DNA of 64,000 nucleotides. It comes from Selaginella moellendorffii. Lineage: Eukaryota; Streptophyta; Lycopodiopsida; Selaginellales; Selaginellaceae. Location: NCBI RefSeq assembly GCF_000143415.4, contig NW_003314353.1:701236-765235 (forward strand). Reading direction: 5' to 3'. Shown in pieces: positions 58,501 to 64,000 of the stretch. The position numbers and the translations under genes are program-made. Under the pieces are notes generated by a model that was not told the origin of the DNA, did not search any database, and was given only the letters and a program-made list of their open reading frames with translations. The first letter of the stretch is position 1. The number at the start of each line of letters is the position of its first letter.

Positions 58501-59761
58501 TTTGTTTGATTATTGTTGGTATAAGATGATTTGCCATTCTTCAGAATGGTGGATTTCTCCTTCAATAATGATTATGCATCTCTTTATTGATGGGATGATT
58601 GATAGTTTCTTTTATATAGTTAGTTATTCTCTTTAATGGCTTATGGCTTTTTGCAATACCACATGTTTTTTTTTTTATGGTTTGCTCTAGATTGGTCTCT
58701 TGGGTTTGAGACATCAGTAGGATGTTACTGACACTTGCTTAGGTAACTTGAGTTCTTTGGTGTTGTTGGCTGGGATTTATTCGAATTGGCTAGTGTGATA
58801 GTTGGTATGAATGAGTGTTTGTTGGTCTTGCCACATTCATTCTGTTCTATTGATTATTGCTCGAGTTAGTTTTGATATATTAGAATGTTATTTCCTTCAC
58901 ATTCACGAGCATCTTATTTGCCTATCAATAATACTTTGTGTTCTTTGAGTTGTCTTTCGTAAGTTATTTGACATACTATCTACAATCTTTAGTAGTTAAG
59001 CATTATCCTTGAGTTTTCTATGATACACTTGCCATTGAATTTTGTTGAATGGTGAATCCTATGTTTTCCAAACATGATAATCTTAGTGGTTTCTATACTA
59101 TAATATTAGTTTATCAGATGATAACTTACTTGGAATACATTTGTGTTCTAAACTAAGCTTTATTCATTTGATAATCAAGCTTCTAAAATATCATTGTCTA
59201 TGCCTTTGATATTGTCCATCTATTGATCTTTAAATTTGGGCCAATATAAGCAGATTAGCTTTGGCACTTCATGTGTATGGTGAAATTTTTAGTCATGGGG
59301 TAGCTACTGTCGACTGATCACATAACCTGCCTCTCTGTCAATGTTCTTTATTCTGTTAAAAGGGTGTGACCGTGTAAACAACTCTCACTGCCTATTTACA
59401 ATAGTCTATCTAAACCTTACCGACGGGTTTAGTTTCTTTGCTCATGAGGGTTGGGGCCTCTGGCTTCTCTCTCTATATCCCTACAAATAGGGGTGTATCA
59501 CACTTTTGTAAGCTAGGTGACATATAGAGTAGCAAGGGTGGCTAACTCCGTTGGTCATTTCCTTGTCAGCGACGACCGGAAGGTGTCTAAGCTGGTAGCA
59601 CATCCGCATTAGACAAAGAGGTTGCCTCCTAACTCATTTAAGTCGGTGTATTTCTCATATACTGTGATCACCGTGAACTTTTTCTGGAGTTGTTTCCTTG
59701 GCGGTGGTATAGACTCGAGTATGCATCGACGAGGACATCGATCTTCCCTAAGGGGGGAGAG
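55590..59761 (+). repeat. Non-coding internal domain of Y (direct repeat of 45650-48731)
   Basis: AT/GT-rich, with no frame of interest. From about 57210 to 59460 it is collinear with 45650-48731. It lacks both TRIM insertions and so records the pre-insertion sites. The last 300 bp (59460-59761) lead into the purine tract. Confidence 0.75.
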
Positions 59762-60881
59762 TGTCGCGAATGTGACTTCGGGTATCAAAAGTTACCTGTC
59801 GGCCAGTCCTTACAGACACTCTTTCCTTACTGCCACGATCGCAGGAGGTTAGTATTACTGGACCTGTTATCAGTTTCCCACTTGAGCTAGTTGAGAAATT
59901 GATCAATGACTGTGTACTTAAATCGGATAAACATAAGGTAGGAACCCTATGTGTTTCTTGCTGAGCATACTCGGCCTAGTTTGAGAAACTCCTGTTATTG
60001 GCTTGCACTTGCTAGTATCAAGAACCCTCATGATATTGAGATTAGTCCCTCAATATTCGTTAAATGATAGCTTACCGTGTCTGCCAAACACCCTCGCTAT
60101 CATACCTTTTGTGTTAGTCTCATTTTGGTCCCAAATACTATTTATGGAAAGTGTTTAGATTTGTTCATTTGGCATATCTACGGAATGTAGAGATTGGCTT
60201 GAACACAATGGTGTTTGTCCCATGTCCAAATTCGCAATCTAGCACCATTCCATATTTAGTAAGTTTCAAGTTTGTCCCAGAGACTAACTCCTGATACTAA
60301 AGGAGGCTTGGGGTGAAAGCCCAAAGTGTGTGTTCCTCAAGGGGGGAGGCGGGGTTGTGGGGGGTTTCAAATGTATAGTAGGGATAGTGGGTAAGTCGGG
60401 CATGGCTGACCAACCTGAGGTATAGTCTAGTTTCCACTTGTGTGCCTGTCCTTGTTTTGCGTCCGGCTTGTGTCTAAGCCCAAGTTCCATTCCATGTTAG
60501 CTGGTGGAGTACCTATATCCTCATGTTAGGCCACCAGTATGCTGAAATAGTGCCAAACTCCGTTTGGCTTCGTTTTGCGTGTTGGTTATGGCATTGGGAT
60601 GCTAGTTGCTCCAGGATTGATCCAAGTCACTCCGGGCTCCTGTCCCCTCGGTCCTTGGGCTGTATGCTCAAGAGTTGCTCTGTGGTCCAGTTCCATCACT
60701 CCTTGGCTCCATGTTTGGGAGTTTGGCACCGTTCCTTCGTTCAATGGTCCAAGGCCCCTGATACTGTCCTATGGACACATGGCATGTGACACATGGTAGA
60801 AAGAGGGTTTAGGTTCCACTTTGTGGTGTTATCCTATGATAAATCACCATAAGATAAAAGGTAAAAACCACATGCACTACA
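59762..60881 (+). repeat. 3' LTR of element Y
   Basis: TGTCGCGAATGTGAC... to ...CATGCACTACA; the shared LTR block is at 60294-60391. It lacks a few tens of bases present in the 5' LTR near 53100-53160. Confidence 0.9.
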
Positions 60882-63146
60882 ACATCCTTATGGTTCCATC
60901 CTTTTCCATAACAAAAAGTGTTGGCGCTCCATAAGTTGACTTGTTTGGTTAGATATAACCTTTGTCAAGAAGCTCTGTGAGTTGCTTTTTGAGTTCAACC
61001 ACCTCCTTGATGTTCAAACAATATATAGAGCTTCTGTAGGTGGTTTAGAACCCGGAATGACCTCAATCCGATAATCAACCTTATGGGTAGGAGGTAGCTC
61101 TGATGGCAAATTCTTTGGAAAGATATCTTGATTTTATGCCAACAACTCCAAAATCTTCTTTGGTATAGGATCAACTCTGTTATTGATTCAAATTGAGTCA
61201 CCATTACCCTCAACTTCTATCACTTGAACCCAAAAGGTCTGACATCCTTTTTTAGCTGCTTTTTGAGTGGCTCTTGCAGTCAAAAACTTAGTATCCCAAT
61301 CCTTTGAGGAGCACTTTTGCAATTGGAAAGACACATCGGGACGTCCTTCTGATTTCAATGTGATGTGACTTTGTCCAACAATATAAATCCCTTTAATATA
61401 TTTATTGAAAAAATCCATACCAAACACCATCTAAAAATCTAGTATCTTCAACACTACCAAGTCCACTCTTTCTTTCTACTTGGATATTTTTATCAGAACA
61501 TCACTCACAAATTTTCTGGCTACTTGCCCACCTTCTGCAAACCAGAAGTGTATGGGTGACATTTGCTCAACATTCAATCCTAATAACTTAACTAAGTCTT
61601 CAGATATCACGCTATGTGTAGTTCCTATATCAATCATCACTCGAATTCATTGTCCGTAGACAAAGGCTACCAAATATATCAACAAATCAATGTTTGCATT
61701 GACTGTGAGAAAAGCTTGAGGAAAATAACGAAAGTAACTCACCTCCTCTTCCTCATAGTCCACATTGACCAACTCATCAATCCCTTCAGCTTCACCACCA
61801 CCATCTTCCCTCATGACTTTAACACGAGACGTTATTTTATGTTTGTTGGGACATTCTAAGGACCTATGTCCTGAGTCTCCACAATAGAAGCAATAAACCA
61901 CACTCTCTGTTCCGCTAGGAGTAGGTTTCATAGGTTGCTGCTACTTGTACCCACAAGGAGGAGGAACAAAGGGTCTAGGACCAAAAGAAGCTATTGGTGG
62001 TCTCTAACCACCACCACCTTTGTTAATTGTTGCTTGTGAGCCTCCAAAGCAGAACCTTCTTTCCACCCTCTATTTCTAATCACCTTGTTTATTCCTAGAA
62101 TTTTTATTCTTGTTTGAGGTACCAACATATGGCTATTGATATTGTTCCATGAGCGAGTGACTAAAGGCAACTTGCTACACTACCTCTTTACACTGTAGAT
62201 ATGTCTTCGGCTTAAACTTTAAAATCTCATTTTGAGAAAGTGAACTTAAACCCCTCTAGGAAATAACTTCAAGCATCTTTCTCACTCATATTGGCAATTA
62301 TAATATACTTTTAAGAAAACGCATTAACGTAAAGGATAAGGTCCCCTCACTACTTTAACTACTACAACTCCACAAAAAGTCTCAAACCAAGATCATTCAG
62401 CAAGTATTCTTTATGGATACAAGACTGCATCTTGGTCCAACTTCTGGTCTACCCTTTTTCAGTACACACCTGGCGCTACCAAGTTTTGGCATAATTAGTG
62501 AGAAAGGATTGCATGCACGCAACTTTCATACAATCATCTACATTTGCTGCTATGAAATAGTTTTCCATATCGTAGACCCAGTCTTCCAAAACTTGATAGT
62601 CCTGCATGCCTCTGAAATTGGGTGGTTTCAGGGGATTGAACTTTGAAACTCGTGCAACCGGGGGCAGTTACAAAACTTCATTGTCCTCAGAACTTGAAGA
62701 GGAGTCCAATTGCTTAGGTTTAGCTGGTTTAGCTGCCTTAGCTTCTTTTTTACTCTTTTTATTCTCCTTCTTCAATTTGTGAACTTCCCTTTGCAAATTT
62801 TTGATCTCGACTTCTTGAGTCATACATTGCAGTGCTGCAACATCTGGCTCTTCCTCTTCTAACTCAGCCTCATCCTCTTTTGCAGCATCGTTAGTTAGAG
62901 TTTCCTCCTCTCGATTGCCTGTCTAGAGGTTTCAACATCATCAGCATGGTTCCTTTTCACCATCCTGCTACATGCCTCTATCAATAATTGAATATGCATA
63001 CAACATTCTTACCAAATGGTGCAATCCAATTAAGCCTACACAAGTCGCTTCGGATCTACTAAAAAAGTCTCTATGTTTGCAACTTGAGTCAGAAAATCCA
63101 ACAAATGTTGGAGAGGAATCGTTAAGACAATTCCTCTTATACCAAA
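60882..63146 (-). pseudogene. Element Z gag, protease and RT start (part 1)
   Basis: Minus strand from right to left: leader and gag (about 62960-61940, with KKKSK-rich stretches), zinc knuckle YCFYCGDSGHRSLECP (61931-61647), protease region with DIGTTHSVIS in place of DTG (about 61635), then MVFGMDFFNKYIKGIYIVGQ and the N-terminal RT linker up to 60882, where Y is inserted. The primer site (TGGTATAAGAGG, 63132-63144) adjoins the LTR. Many stops; not functional. Confidence 0.85.
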
Positions 63147-63478
63147 TGTAACACACATGAATTTGGAGTCGAACTCCAAGCTTGTTGTGCTATGAAATGA
63201 GGGTTTGGTACAATCCCATGAGCACCAACTCCCCATATCTAGCACCTACATGCAAAATGGTGTAAGACGGTGTTTGGCACAATTTTGGCATATTGGTGGC
63301 CTAATGCAAGGAAGAGGGTACCCCATCAACTAGAGCAACATGAAGCTTTGGCTTAGACCCAAGTCGGGTGCAGAACAAAGACAAGCATGCAAGCAAGAGC
63401 TAGATTATGCCTCAGGTTGGTCGGCCATGCCCTACCCACTATCCCTACTATACATTTAAAACCCCCCACAACCCACAG
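63147..63478 (-). repeat. 5' LTR of element Z (partial)
   Basis: Minus-strand LTR end at 63147 (ATGTGTGTTACA), matching 48732 onward: TGAATTTGGAG, ATGCAAAATGGTGT and the CCCACTATCCCTACTATACA word. It is broken at 63478, where LTR sequence in the opposite orientation starts. Confidence 0.75.
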
Positions 63479-63900
63479 GCATATCTATGAAATGTAAAGA
63501 TTGTTTTGAACACAATAGTATTTATACCATGCCTAAATTCAAAATCTAGCATCATTCTATATTTAGTAAGTTTCAAACTCACTAACTTCTAGTACTAAGG
63601 GAAGCCTGCGTTCCTCAAAGGGAGAGGGTTATGGGGGTATGGAATACATTCTTGGTATGAGCTTAGCTTTTCGCTGGCATAATTGCTATTTATGAGAGGA
63701 TTTGTTATATGTGTAATGTAATATCGTGAATAGATCTCAAGTTGTGTGACCAGCTGAGCAGCACAAACAAGTCAAAGGAAGTAAGGTCAAGATTGTTGAT
63801 GAGAGGATACAGAGCTGCAAGATGAGCAGCTCAAGTCCAAATGTATAATAAAGATAGTAGGTATGTCAAATATGGTTGGGTAATAGGATGTTTTATTTGA
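63479..63900 (+). repeat. Y/Z-type LTR fragment with a ~190-bp insertion
   Basis: Plus-oriented matches to the Y LTR at 63480-63640 (GGCATATCTATGAAATG to GTTCCTCAAAGG) and again at about 63838-63890 (CCAAATGTATAATAAAGATA), separated by ~190 bp of unrelated sequence. The shared LTR block is therefore interrupted. Confidence 0.6.
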
Positions 63901-63941
63901 CTTATCATCATCACTTTTTCACCTTTTAAAATGGTGTAAAG

Positions 63942-63943
<2 letters not shown>

Positions 63944-63998
<55 letters not shown>
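63944..63998. repeat. (TA)n microsatellite
   Basis: About 27 uninterrupted TA units at the window edge. Confidence 0.98.

Positions 63999-64000
<2 letters not shown>

Larger units (their letters stand above)
52098..60881 (+). mobile_element. LARD-like element Y inserted in Z
   Basis: 5' LTR 52098-53247 and 3' LTR 59762-60881 (1150 and 1120 bp), a tRNA-Met-type primer site (TGGTATCA, 53250-53257) and a purine tract (AAGGGGGGAGAG, 59750-59761) before the 3' LTR. The flanks ATATC and ACATC are an imperfect target duplication. The insertion splits the reverse transcriptase of Z; the two halves read on from one another. Apart from the guest W, the ~5 kb interior has no coding capacity, so Y depends on proteins from another element, probably of the Z type since their LTRs are related. 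LTR divergence is visibly greater than in F, so Y is older. Confidence 0.9.

Overview
This is plant nuclear DNA, most likely from a lycophyte such as Selaginella moellendorffii. That species call is inference: it rests on the gene families (TMK-type receptor kinase, PPR-DYW, PLATZ, NPF, CPYC glutaredoxin), on many very short introns (mostly 47-99 nt), and on compact genes beside thick retrotransposon nests.

Positions 1-17.6 kb are a gene island with nine genes. They are a TMK-like receptor kinase cut by the left edge (-), a plastid-type two-helix membrane protein (-), a PPR-DYW RNA editing factor (+), a formamidase (+), a PLATZ zinc protein (+), a secretory CPYC glutaredoxin (-), an NPF/POT transporter (-), an atypical SDR oxidoreductase (+), a plastid UPF0301/AlgH-like protein (+) and an F-box/kelch-like protein (+); counting the partial kinase there are ten loci. 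These are unrelated housekeeping, transport and regulatory genes with no shared pathway. Four of the long introns (275-400 nt) are inflated by internal tandem repeats.

Positions 17.6-27 kb are AT-rich. They hold a TIR element family, a complete TRIM element (20796-21314), tandem duplications, broken Ty3/Gypsy pieces, and one isolated intact 302-residue ORF (22483-23391, -) with a signal peptide, a degenerate bulb-type (GNA-like) lectin C-terminus and a good TATA box.

Positions 27-64 kb are nested LTR retrotransposons. Element E (from 27996) carries a TRIM-like insertion D (29335-30087, TSD TATGG) in its LTR and a full-length chromovirus F (33428-40952, TSD ACCTC) in its body. F has near-identical LTRs and two apparent spliceosomal introns inside its integrase/chromodomain region. 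G (43590-45690, -) is a decayed relative of F. From 45.65 to 48.73 kb lies a non-coding (LARD-like) internal domain bearing a TRIM (45772-46497, TSD GCAAG) and a solo TRIM LTR (48048-48232, TSD GTATT). Element Z (-) starts at 48732; its reverse transcriptase is split by the LARD-like element Y (52098-60881, +), which itself carries a small gag/integrase-tail deletion element W (54040-55589). Z resumes at 60882 and reaches its 5' LTR at 63147.

The most unusual signals are the introns in F that separate integrase residues D,D from E, a block shared by the LTRs of otherwise different families (a GTGAAAGCCC motif, a G-tract, then GTATAGTAGGGATAG), the TRIM family verified by TSDs and by empty sites inside the same window, and the lectin-like gene.
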